NCBI GenBank assembly: GCA_902760595.1
Contig: CACWHI010000024.1
Location: 1-35,114, forward strand
Source: an uncultured Eubacteriales bacterium
Lineage (GTDB): Bacteria; Bacillota; Clostridia; Christensenellales; Aristaeellaceae
Length of the DNA: 35,114 nucleotides
Reading direction: 5' to 3'
Shown here: piece after piece, positions 1 to 6,896 of the stretch
Numbering within the stretch: the stretch's first letter is position 1
Layout: each line of letters starts with the position of its first letter
Notes under the pieces: generated by a model
Database searches by the model: none
What the model was told of the DNA's origin: nothing
What the model saw: only the letters and a program-made list of their open reading frames with translations
Position numbers and translations under genes: made by a program

Positions 1-183
1 CATCGCCTCGATCGCGGCGGCGGTCGCCTTCCAGGTCTCAGGCGCCTTCTGGTTGTAGGTGACCTCCATCAGCCCGATGCCGCCCTCCTCAAAGGCGTGC
101 CCCAGGCGAAGGATGTACTCCGGCGCGAGCCCGCGCACAATGGCTACGATCTTGCGTTGTTTTACGTATTCCAGGGGTGTCAT
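1..183 (-). CDS. KDPG/KHG aldolase-like protein, N-terminal part (runs off the window)
   Basis: The first 61 residues of a class I 2-keto-3-deoxy-6-phosphogluconate/4-hydroxy-2-oxoglutarate aldolase-type protein are visible; the rest lies beyond base 1. Translating the minus strand from the ATG at 183 gives an N-terminus with KIVAIVRG near residues 10-17 and GGIGLMEVTYN near residues 37-47. These correspond to the first two beta strands of the Eda barrel and the strand carrying its catalytic Glu (family usually LIEVTFN). An AGGAGGG ribosome binding site lies 6-7 nt before the ATG. The gene follows the FAD oxidoreductase by 21 bp and is the last visible gene of the operon read from about 6739. 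Such aldolases cleave 2-keto-3-deoxy acids to pyruvate plus an aldehyde, which pairs naturally with the IlvD/Edd-type dehydratase at 18815-20491. The Schiff-base Lys cannot be seen because the gene is cut, so the exact substrate is open. Confidence 0.85.
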   Translation of the reverse strand, partial: MTPLEYVKQRKIVAIVRGLAPEYILRLGHAFEEGGIGLMEVTYNQKAPETWKATAAAIEAM

Positions 184-204
184 GCGGTTTCCCTCCTTTA
201 TCTG

Positions 205-1434
205 TCAGCCGGCCTCCTGGCGGTGGATCAGCACGTTTTGACGCCGTATGCGTGTCTGCAGTGACCTGATGTCCAGACGGTTCAGTGCCTGGCCTTCGTC
301 GACGGCCATCGCCGCGGCGATGCCGGCCGCCTCGCCGGAGGCAGCGCATCCCGGGATCACGCGGGTCACGTCCCAGGCCCAGCCGTCGGAAGAGATCATG
401 CGTCCCGCCGCGAGCAGGTTGGGATAGTCCGGGTGATACAGGCATTCGTACGGCAGCTCATACCAGTCGCCGGGGCGGTCAAAATCGCAGATCAGGGCGA
501 CGGAACGGTCGGCACAGGCGCGGCAGTCACTTTCCACGAGCGTCGCGCCGCCCCGGAGCCTGCGGGTCTTCCTGAACTGTGCCTGCGAGGGGAGAGCGGT
601 CACGTCGTTCCGGAACCGGTCACGCCTGCGGATCGAGTCCAGCAGGCACCTCCTGCCGTCCAGCAGGAAGGCGGTCTCCTCTTCGTTTCGCGTCCCGGCA
701 TAGCGCGGATAGCCCTCGGGATGCCCGGCGCCGTACAGGTTCGCGCCGATGCTGTGCCATTTCCTGCGGGATATGACGCTGCTGACAGCGTTGGCGCCCA
801 TTTCCTGGGCGACGAAGGAAAAATAGTTTTCCCCCTCGACACAGGGGACGCCGGCGCGCGCCAGAATCACGGCGTCGCCCGTGGCGTCGATGACCATCCG
901 GGCGAGGTACGCTTCCCGGCCGGTGACGCTTTCCGTGACGACGCCGCGGCAGGTATTCCCGCCTTCCATCAGCGGTCGTACGCCGCTCATGCACAGCCGG
1001 ATGCGGACCCCCTCCTTCTGGAGCAGCTCATCGATCGCCAGCTGGAACATGGTGGGGGAGAAGTAGGTGGCATACCTGCCTCCTACCGGGTGCTGCTTCT
1101 GCGCCGCGAGCTTCGTCCTGTCCACTGGGATACCGGGGTCGCGCCAGATTTCCGGCAGGGTATCAGGTCCGTAACGGACGGAGAGGCGCAGCAGCTCTTC
1201 CGGGAGACCCTTCATCAGCTGGGTCCCTTCGCCGTCGCACAGCGGTTCATACCAGCTGATCAGGCCGTTGGTGGCCAGTCCTCCGAACAGGGCGGTTTTC
1301 TCCAGGATCAGCACGTCCCGGCCCTGCCTTCTCGCTGCCAGGGCAGCGGCTACGCCCGCGATCCCGCCGCCGACGACCAGCACGTCCGCACTGTCCCGTA
1401 CCGGCGTTTCCAGACATTCTGTTATCGTTTTCAC
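205..1434 (-). CDS. FAD-dependent oxidoreductase (FAD_oxidored family)
   Basis: A 409-residue flavoprotein. The start is the GTG at 1434, preceded by a strong GGAAGGGGG 6 nt upstream; the frame stays open further upstream but that part overlaps the glycyl radical enzyme gene. The N-terminus holds the dinucleotide-binding fold, VLVVGGGIAGVAAALAARR, followed by LILEKTALFGGLATNG, which is typical of the FAD_oxidored (PF12831) group. The C-terminal FAD-contact segment reads LLAAGRMISSDG then RVIPGCAASGEAAGIAA, also diagnostic. No signal peptide or membrane segment is seen, so the protein is probably cytosolic. It sits 23 bp after the glycyl radical enzyme and 21 bp before the aldolase. Family members are poorly characterised oxidoreductases often found in carbohydrate catabolic clusters; the substrate is unknown. 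A second, unrelated flavoprotein (17223-18812) occurs in the other operon. Confidence 0.9.
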   Translation of the reverse strand: MKTITECLETPVRDSADVLVVGGGIAGVAAALAARRQGRDVLILEKTALFGGLATNGLISWYEPLCDGEGTQLMKGLPEELLRLSVRYGPDTLPEIWRDPGIPVDRTKLAAQKQHPVGGRYATYFSPTMFQLAIDELLQKEGVRIRLCMSGVRPLMEGGNTCRGVVTESVTGREAYLARMVIDATGDAVILARAGVPCVEGENYFSFVAQEMGANAVSSVISRRKWHSIGANLYGAGHPEGYPRYAGTRNEEETAFLLDGRRCLLDSIRRRDRFRNDVTALPSQAQFRKTRRLRGGATLVESDCRACADRSVALICDFDRPGDWYELPYECLYHPDYPNLLAAGRMISSDGWAWDVTRVIPGCAASGEAAGIAAAMAVDEGQALNRLDIRSLQTRIRRQNVLIHRQEAG

Positions 1435-1457
1435 GCGCTTCCCCCTTCCGTGATCGT

Positions 1458-3623
1458 TCATGCCTCCATCAGCCGGTCGACCACCAGCTGCCGGAATTCC
1501 GGCGTCAATGTGATAAAATACGCGGTAAACCCGGTGACACGCACCACCAGGTCCGGATACAGCTCCGGATTCTTGTGCGCGGCACGGATCTTCGCGGCGT
1601 CCACGATATTCACGTTGATCAGTGTCCCGCCGCGCCTGAGATGCGTCTCCAGCAGCGCCATCACCTTGTCGATGCCATCCTCCATATCGATGACGCCGGG
1701 GTCCAGCTCCATCTGGAACGGGCTGGTATTGCCCATGCCGCACTGCGCCAGCAGGATGGCCTCGCTCATATCGGTCATGGCGCCGTTGCGCACGTCGCCG
1801 GGCATGGGGTTCGCGCCGTGGTTGATCGGCTCGAAGGCCTTGCGCCCATCGGGCGTGGCCCCTACCTGCCTGCCGAACAGGATGGTCTTGCTCCAGGAGA
1901 ACATGCCGGGGATAAAAACGGAAACCTCCTTGCCGCGCAGGGCGGTCACCTCGTCCCGGAACATCTCTGTGAGCTTCCTGACCCACTCGTTGCCCAGCGA
2001 GCCCGGCTGGCCGTAGCGTCCGCTGCCGCGCAGCACGGCGCGGACGTATTCACCGTCTTCATTTTCAAAATTGGCCCGCACGGCGGCATACACCTGGTCC
2101 CAGGTCAGCAATTCCTCCTGCTCCACCCGCTGCTGCAGCGCGGCGAAAGAGTTGCCGGCCACGGCGACGCCCGCGCCGTCGATACCGATATTGTAATAGG
2201 GCACAGAATGGTCGGAGGCATCCCTGCCCTTTTCGATGGGGCCCTGCATAAACAGGTTCAGGAACAGCTCAGGGGAATTATAGCGGTTGTTGTTCAGGTC
2301 GAAATCCATGGTATCGGCGACGCAGCGCAGCGCGATCCGCAGATGCGAAAGATACAGCTGCCGCAGCCGCTCGGTGGAGCGTTCGCCGGAAGTCATCATC
2401 TCATTATAAGCCACTTCGAATATCTTTGCAAGGTTGACTTTGATGGAATCGTTCAGCGGGTATTCGAGACCGGGAATCGCCATCCAGTTGCAGCCTACGG
2501 CGATCCGCTTCGCCGCCAGCTCCCGGCTGAAGCCGCGGTTCATGAAGCCGTTCACCAGGCTCTGGTCCCCGGAAAAGCGCGGCCAGCCGTTTTTATGCTT
2601 GAACAGCAGCTCCACGCCCCGGCGGAAAAAGTCCCGGGGCAGTCCGTCGTGGACGCGGATGGTCAGGTTCAGCGCCATATCCATACGGTCCGCGGCTTCC
2701 AGGATCAGCCAGGAAACATGGCTCACCATGTCCCTTCCCGTCTCGTCCGGACCGCCGAGCTGGTAGTATTTCGTGTCGCTCATCAGCAGCCCGGCGATGT
2801 AGTAGACGGCGTCCTCGTCATCGATGATCCCTTCGGCGATATCCTGCTCATAGTACGGACGCAGCAGCTCGTCCAGCTGTCCGCCCGCCCCTTCGCGGTT
2901 GAAGGAACGGCCGAAGAGGTTGTACCAGGAGATGAAGGTGCAGGCTTCGCGCAGGGTGCGCGGGGGAGCCTTCCTTACCCATTCGTTGGCTTCCAGCATG
3001 CCCCGCAGGTTTTCCCGGAGGCCCTCGTCGGTTTCCGTTTCGAGCTTTTCCCGCACGCAGGCGATCGTGCGGTCCATCCACTCCATACAGGCGTCCAGAA
3101 ACAGCAGTTCCGCGCGGTAGAACTCCCGCTGCTCCTCGGTTTGATCATTGATCCGGGAATAGTGAAGCACCTTCTCGCGCAGCCCTTCCCAGCCCAGCCT
3201 GAGACCGATGCGCATATCCCCGCAGAAGTGGTGGATCTGGCCGAGGCCGTGATCGATGCCATACCTGGTGATGGTATCCTGCCAGGGCGACAGGTCCCAG
3301 CTTTCGTGCCATCTCAGCTTGCGGAATTTCTGCAGGATGCGGTAAAAATTACCGCACATGCTGTTTTCCGGAATGACGACGGGGGGAAAGCTGCGGAGCA
3401 TGGCGGCATAGTTCTCGCTCCAGCCGCGGTAGCCGTGGAAATCCCCGTTGGGCGTATCGCCGGCCGGCTTCCAGCTGTAGCCCTCCGGCGGGCAGAGGTA
3501 ATTGTAATCGTCCTCGTCCGTATGGCCGTTATAGGCGATCTTTTTCCGTGTTTCTTCGATTTTCATGTCGCGGAGCTTGCGGATCCGCGCGGTATAGACC
3601 TGCCGCTTTTCTTCGATCGTCAT
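1458..3623 (-). CDS. Glycyl radical enzyme (pyruvate formate-lyase-like), unassigned subfamily
   Basis: A 721-residue glycyl radical enzyme. The ATG at 3623 is chosen because it follows the activase stop by 4 bp, with AAAGGG about 9 nt upstream, and begins MTIEEKRQVY; an in-frame upstream start would overlap the activase. The C-terminal glycyl radical motif is clear: VVRVTGFTAYF, with Gly698 as the radical site. The thiyl-radical Cys is best placed at Cys378 in the segment AVGCNWMAIPG. Diol dehydratase, decarboxylase and related members usually read GCxE here, with a catalytic Glu, and pyruvate formate-lyase reads CC. This protein has GCNW, so it fits none of the assigned reactions I know. 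The adjoining activase and the oxidoreductases suggest anaerobic cleavage, dehydration or rearrangement of a carbohydrate-derived compound. The family assignment is certain; the reaction is not. Confidence 0.92.
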   Translation of the reverse strand: MTIEEKRQVYTARIRKLRDMKIEETRKKIAYNGHTDEDDYNYLCPPEGYSWKPAGDTPNGDFHGYRGWSENYAAMLRSFPPVVIPENSMCGNFYRILQKFRKLRWHESWDLSPWQDTITRYGIDHGLGQIHHFCGDMRIGLRLGWEGLREKVLHYSRINDQTEEQREFYRAELLFLDACMEWMDRTIACVREKLETETDEGLRENLRGMLEANEWVRKAPPRTLREACTFISWYNLFGRSFNREGAGGQLDELLRPYYEQDIAEGIIDDEDAVYYIAGLLMSDTKYYQLGGPDETGRDMVSHVSWLILEAADRMDMALNLTIRVHDGLPRDFFRRGVELLFKHKNGWPRFSGDQSLVNGFMNRGFSRELAAKRIAVGCNWMAIPGLEYPLNDSIKVNLAKIFEVAYNEMMTSGERSTERLRQLYLSHLRIALRCVADTMDFDLNNNRYNSPELFLNLFMQGPIEKGRDASDHSVPYYNIGIDGAGVAVAGNSFAALQQRVEQEELLTWDQVYAAVRANFENEDGEYVRAVLRGSGRYGQPGSLGNEWVRKLTEMFRDEVTALRGKEVSVFIPGMFSWSKTILFGRQVGATPDGRKAFEPINHGANPMPGDVRNGAMTDMSEAILLAQCGMGNTSPFQMELDPGVIDMEDGIDKVMALLETHLRRGGTLINVNIVDAAKIRAAHKNPELYPDLVVRVTGFTAYFITLTPEFRQLVVDRLMEA

Positions 3624-3627
3624 CGCT

Positions 3628-4446
3628 TCAACCCTTTCTGACCGTGCAGCGCACGCCGGCAGCGCCGGCGATCTCACAGAGAGCGCGCAGGCGCTCCTTC
3701 GGCAGCGGCCTTGCGCCGGAGAGCGGGTAGGTCAGGCCCACAGGCGCGTATTTGGCTTCAGCCAGCACGTTGTAATTCAGCAACTCGTATTCGGGACTGG
3801 GCCCGAGATCCGCGACGAAGGACGCGATCCCGCGGATGTTGTCCTCCGTATCCGTCACGCCGGGAATCAGGGGCGTCCGCACGGTAAACGGCACGCCGCT
3901 ATCACCGATCCGCTTCGCGTTCTGGAGAATGGTTTCATTGCCGGCACCCGTCCACTGACGGTGCAGGTTCGGATCAAACAGCTTGATATCGAAATATATG
4001 TGGTCAAGATTGGGCAGGCACGGCTCGATTACATCCCAGGGCATCGAAAGGTTGGTCTCCACGTTGGTGTTCAGCCCGGCTTCCCGGCAGGCGCGTAGCA
4101 GCTCCCGCAGGAACGCCGGCTGCATGAAGGGCTCGCCTCCGGAGACGGTCACGCCGCCTCCGGAGGACGTATAGTAGTCCTGATCCCGCAGGATCTGATC
4201 CAGAACCTCCCGGACGCTCATTTCCCGGCCGATGGTGGTACGCGCGCCGGTCGGACAGCCGGTCTGGCAGTGTCCGCAATGGATGCATTTGGCCGGATAA
4301 TAGGCGGGCTCCGGCTTCAGCTGCAGCGTCTCCGGGTTATGGCACCACGCGCAGCGCAGGTTGCATCCCTTCATAAAGACGGTGGTGCGGATCCCGGCGC
4401 CGTCGTGCAGCGAAAAATGCTGAATGTCCGTTATGATCCCCGTCAT
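3628..4446 (-). CDS. Glycyl radical enzyme activating protein (radical SAM, PflA-like)
   Basis: A 272-residue radical-SAM activase that would install the glycyl radical on the adjacent enzyme. The ATG at 4446 was chosen: it starts MTGIITDIQHFSLHDGAG, the usual activase N-terminus, and sits 5 bp after the previous stop. An in-frame ATG at 4467 overlaps the previous gene and has no ribosome binding site. The SAM cluster motif CxxxCxxC is at Cys28, Cys32 and Cys35 (KGCNLRCAWCHNPE). A ferredoxin-like insert holds one CxxCxxCxxxC set at Cys54, 57, 60 and 64. The SAM-binding GGEP is at 103-106. Many activases of non-PFL glycyl radical enzymes carry two such auxiliary clusters; only one is visible here. 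The position directly before the glycyl radical enzyme (4 bp gap) makes the partnership near certain. Confidence 0.95.
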   Translation of the reverse strand: MTGIITDIQHFSLHDGAGIRTTVFMKGCNLRCAWCHNPETLQLKPEPAYYPAKCIHCGHCQTGCPTGARTTIGREMSVREVLDQILRDQDYYTSSGGGVTVSGGEPFMQPAFLRELLRACREAGLNTNVETNLSMPWDVIEPCLPNLDHIYFDIKLFDPNLHRQWTGAGNETILQNAKRIGDSGVPFTVRTPLIPGVTDTEDNIRGIASFVADLGPSPEYELLNYNVLAEAKYAPVGLTYPLSGARPLPKERLRALCEIAGAAGVRCTVRKG

Positions 4447-4451
4447 GGTGT

Positions 4452-5570
4452 TCACCCGATCATCCAATGGATATTGTTGACCAGTTCAGTCTTGCCGCTG
4501 TCGGCGGAGCGGATGCCGGCATCCAGGATCGCGATGGCGCCTAGGTTGAATTTTGCCGTCATGGTTTCGTGAAGCGGGGCGTCCCCGTCCATATAATGGA
4601 CAAAGGCCCAGGATACGTCCTTGAGATGCTCCGGCAGGGTGATGTTCCCGATGTCCTGCACGGGCTCGAACTCCCTGTACAGCTGAACTGTGTTGGTTTT
4701 GTAGTCCGCGACGATCGCGCCTTTGGTGCCGTATATGATGGGGGATTTGAAGGTATGCTGGTAGGTCGTCCAGGTGCCCTCGAGCACGGCATGGCAGTTG
4801 GGGAAGCGCACGATCATGGCGGCGTTGTCCTCGGCGTTGGCCAGGGTATGGATGCTGTTGATGCGCATGCCGGTCGCGGCCACCGCCTCCTGCGCGGCGA
4901 ACCAGTAGGCGACGATGGAACCGTAGCAGCAGTAGTCCGCCATCGCGCCGCCGCCGCACTCGGTCTGATGCCACCAGGTTCGGGCGATTTCGGCGTCCGT
5001 CATCGGGGCGGCCACCGCCGCGATCTTGTGCTTGGCGCCGGGGCCCAGGGGGCCGGTATGGCCCATGCGTGTCTTGATTTCGATCAGGTCGCCGATGACG
5101 CCCTCATCCAGCATTTTTTTGGCCGTATGCATCGCGGAATACCACGTGATGGGCCAGTTGACGATCAGCAGGCTGCCGTAGGTTTCGGCCAGGCGGTACA
5201 TTTCCAGGGCGTCCTTCAGATTGGTCGCCATGGGCTTTTCGATGCAGACGGCGATGCCGCGCTTGGCGCACTCTTCCGTCACCAGCACATGGTAGCAGTT
5301 TTCGCTGTTGCAGACCACCAGGTCGGGCTTTTCCGTGTCCAGCATCCTGAGCCAGTCCTCATACACCTTGAGGCCGAAGCGCTCGGAGCAGTATTTCAGG
5401 TTCCACTGGCGCGTATAGGGCGCGTCCGTGCGCAGCTCCGGCACCTTGCAGGGCATATCGGCGCAGGCGGCCAGGTCGATGCGCGGATTATCGAAATAGT
5501 GCTGCGCCACGTCGTTGATGTGCACGTGCGCGAAGCCAACGATGACGACCTTGTACTGATCCTTTTTCAT
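4452..5570 (-). CDS. Gfo/Idh/MocA-family oxidoreductase, second copy
   Basis: A 372-residue NAD(P)-dependent sugar or inositol oxidoreductase-type protein. Its ATG overlaps the stop of the upstream paralogue in an ATGA arrangement, and GGGAGG lies about 9 nt upstream, inside the previous gene. The N-terminal Rossmann segment reads VVIVGFAHVHIND instead of the usual GxGxxG glycine-rich loop. The family signature EKP is at residues 111-113 (AVCIEKPMATN). The second-domain motif reads GGGAMADYCCYG, the DxxCY variant seen in some members instead of DxGxH. Family members oxidise or reduce a ring or chain hydroxyl on sugars, cyclitols and their acids, and some act by transient redox as isomerases or hydrolases. 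The atypical nucleotide loop makes cofactor use worth testing. It is translationally coupled to the next oxidoreductase, so the pair may act in sequence or as a hetero-oligomer. Confidence 0.9.
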   Translation of the reverse strand: MKKDQYKVVIVGFAHVHINDVAQHYFDNPRIDLAACADMPCKVPELRTDAPYTRQWNLKYCSERFGLKVYEDWLRMLDTEKPDLVVCNSENCYHVLVTEECAKRGIAVCIEKPMATNLKDALEMYRLAETYGSLLIVNWPITWYSAMHTAKKMLDEGVIGDLIEIKTRMGHTGPLGPGAKHKIAAVAAPMTDAEIARTWWHQTECGGGAMADYCCYGSIVAYWFAAQEAVAATGMRINSIHTLANAEDNAAMIVRFPNCHAVLEGTWTTYQHTFKSPIIYGTKGAIVADYKTNTVQLYREFEPVQDIGNITLPEHLKDVSWAFVHYMDGDAPLHETMTAKFNLGAIAILDAGIRSADSGKTELVNNIHWMIG

Positions 5571-6700
5571 TTCAGGTATCCTCCCAACTCTTCCGTACGG
5601 ACCTCGCGGTTTTCCTCCGCGCTGCGGTAGAACGCTTCGATGGCGGCGACCACGTTCAGGGTCTCTTCCGGCTTTACCCGGCGCTCCTCGCTGCCTTCCA
5701 GCACGTTGTAGACGTGCTCGTACATGTAACGGTGCGCGTCAAAGGCCACGCCGGCGAAGGGACGGTTGTCAAAGTATTTGAGTTCGGTCTCCGCCTGGAA
5801 ACGGCCCACGTTCTTGTACAGCTTGAACTGCTCCACGTCCAGGCCGCCCTTGTCGCCGCACAGGATGAAGTGCTTGGCGGTCGGCTGGTTCAGCGCCCAG
5901 GTGAACTTGAAATTGACCAGGAAATTTCCCTCGAGGCGCATCGAGCCCGCCGCGCATTCCTCCACGGAGAACTCGTCCGGATCATAGGGCCGCGGGGTAA
6001 AGGTGCCGATGTACGCGCCGGATTCCTTGATGGAGATCATCACGTCTTCCTTCTTTTTCGCGATCACATCCGTCTCCATGCCGGACACGGCCTGCACGCG
6101 CGGGTTGCCGCACATCCACAGCAGCGCGTCGATAAAGTGCACGCCCAGGTCGCAGAAGGAACCGCCGCCGTTATGCTCCTTCATGTGGAAGAAGCCCCAG
6201 GTGGGGATGCCGAAACGGCGCACGAAGGAGATATCCGCGAAATACGGCTTGCCGATATCGCCCTCGCGCATGGCCATGTAGGCGAAGTCCATATCGGCGC
6301 TCCAGCGGCGGCTCTGGCAGGCCCACAGCAGCTTGCCGGCCTTGTCCGCCTCCTCGAACATCTCCTTCGCGTCCTGATATTTGAGCGCGATGGGCTTCTC
6401 ACACATGACGTGCGCGCCGGCGCGGAGCGCGGCGATGGACCACTGCTTGTGATACACATTGGGCGTGCAGACGGAGACCCAGTCGGGCTTTACTTCGTCC
6501 AGCATTTGCTGGGGATCCGTGTACCAGGCGGGGATCCCCCAGCGCTCAGCGGTTTCGCGGGCGGCCTGCTCACGGATGTCCGCGACGGCCACGACTTCCG
6601 CGAGGCCCTTCTTTTTAAGCTCTGTGATCGAGGGCATATGCGCGGCGTTGCAGATCATGCCGCAGCCGATGATAGCGATGCGATACTTTTTGTTGCTCAT
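5567..6700 (-). CDS. Gfo/Idh/MocA-family oxidoreductase, first copy
   Basis: A 377-residue NAD(P)-dependent dehydrogenase-type protein and the first gene of its operon. The ATG at 6700 has a GAGGAGG ribosome binding site 7-8 nt upstream and gives a clean Rossmann start, YRIAIIGCGMICNAAHMP. Longer in-frame starts would run into the promoter. EKP is at residues 101-103 (HVMCEKPIAL), and the catalytic-domain motif SFCDLGVHFIDALLWM carries the usual Asp184 and His188. The family oxidises a hydroxyl of sugars, inositols or sugar acids. It precedes the second copy with an ATGA overlap. The two paralogues differ strongly in the nucleotide loop, so they are not a recent duplication. The promoter at 6746-6775 probably drives this gene and those downstream to beyond base 1. 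Confidence 0.93.
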   Translation of the reverse strand: MSNKKYRIAIIGCGMICNAAHMPSITELKKKGLAEVVAVADIREQAARETAERWGIPAWYTDPQQMLDEVKPDWVSVCTPNVYHKQWSIAALRAGAHVMCEKPIALKYQDAKEMFEEADKAGKLLWACQSRRWSADMDFAYMAMREGDIGKPYFADISFVRRFGIPTWGFFHMKEHNGGGSFCDLGVHFIDALLWMCGNPRVQAVSGMETDVIAKKKEDVMISIKESGAYIGTFTPRPYDPDEFSVEECAAGSMRLEGNFLVNFKFTWALNQPTAKHFILCGDKGGLDVEQFKLYKNVGRFQAETELKYFDNRPFAGVAFDAHRYMYEHVYNVLEGSEERRVKPEETLNVVAAIEAFYRSAEENREVRTEELGGYLK

Positions 6701-6745
6701 GGGATGTCCTCCTCTTATTTGGTGCGGATCCATTCCGGTAAGCAG

Positions 6746-6775
6746 ATTATAAGGCCGTGCCCTCCGGCGCCACAA
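6746..6775 (-). promoter_or_regulatory. Sigma-A-like promoter for the glycyl radical enzyme operon
   Basis: On the minus strand TTGTGG (6775-6770) and a perfect TATAAT (6751-6746) are separated by 18 bp. The predicted transcription start near 6739 leaves a leader of about 40 nt before the ATG at 6700, with the ribosome binding site in place. The position is inferred from consensus alone. Confidence 0.6.
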
Positions 6776-6812
6776 GGCAAAACGGGTGCCGCCGATAATA
6801 TGCGGTTTGGCA

Positions 6813-6841
6813 TTGCCAGTTTGGGACAGATGTGCTATAAT
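6813..6841 (+). promoter_or_regulatory. Consensus-like promoter pointing into the permease terminator
   Basis: On the plus strand TTGCCA (6813-6818) and a perfect TATAAT (6836-6841) are separated by 17 bp. No gene follows in this direction. A predicted start near 6848 would transcribe straight into the hairpin at 6855-6893, giving a very short RNA, or antisense to the 3' end of the permease gene. It could be chance, but the match is as good as that of the gene promoters here. Confidence 0.4.
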
Positions 6842-6854
6842 AATAGCCTGTTTG

Positions 6855-6893
6855 AAAAGGCTGCCGCGGAAACACGATCCGTGGCAGCCTTTT
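6855..6893 (-). terminator. Rho-independent terminator after the ABC importer operon
   Basis: Two 15-base arms (6855-6869 and 6879-6893) are inverted repeats with one mismatch around a 9-base loop, with AAAA/TTTT at the base. The hairpin begins 3 bp after the stop codon of the MalG-type permease. The outer TTTT runs serve either strand, so it may also stop plus-strand transcripts from the promoter at 6813. Confidence 0.75.
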
Positions 6894-6896
6894 CAG

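Noticed and set aside
1435..1986. Upstream extension of the FAD oxidoreductase frame to 1986
   Set aside because: The extra N-terminus overlaps the glycyl radical enzyme gene and is low-complexity. The GTG at 1434 has a strong ribosome binding site and starts just before the Rossmann fold.
433..3641. Long plus-strand frames opposite the FAD oxidoreductase and the glycyl radical enzyme
   Set aside because: Both overlap well-supported minus-strand genes with clear motifs and ribosome binding sites. The plus-strand translations show no conserved motif.
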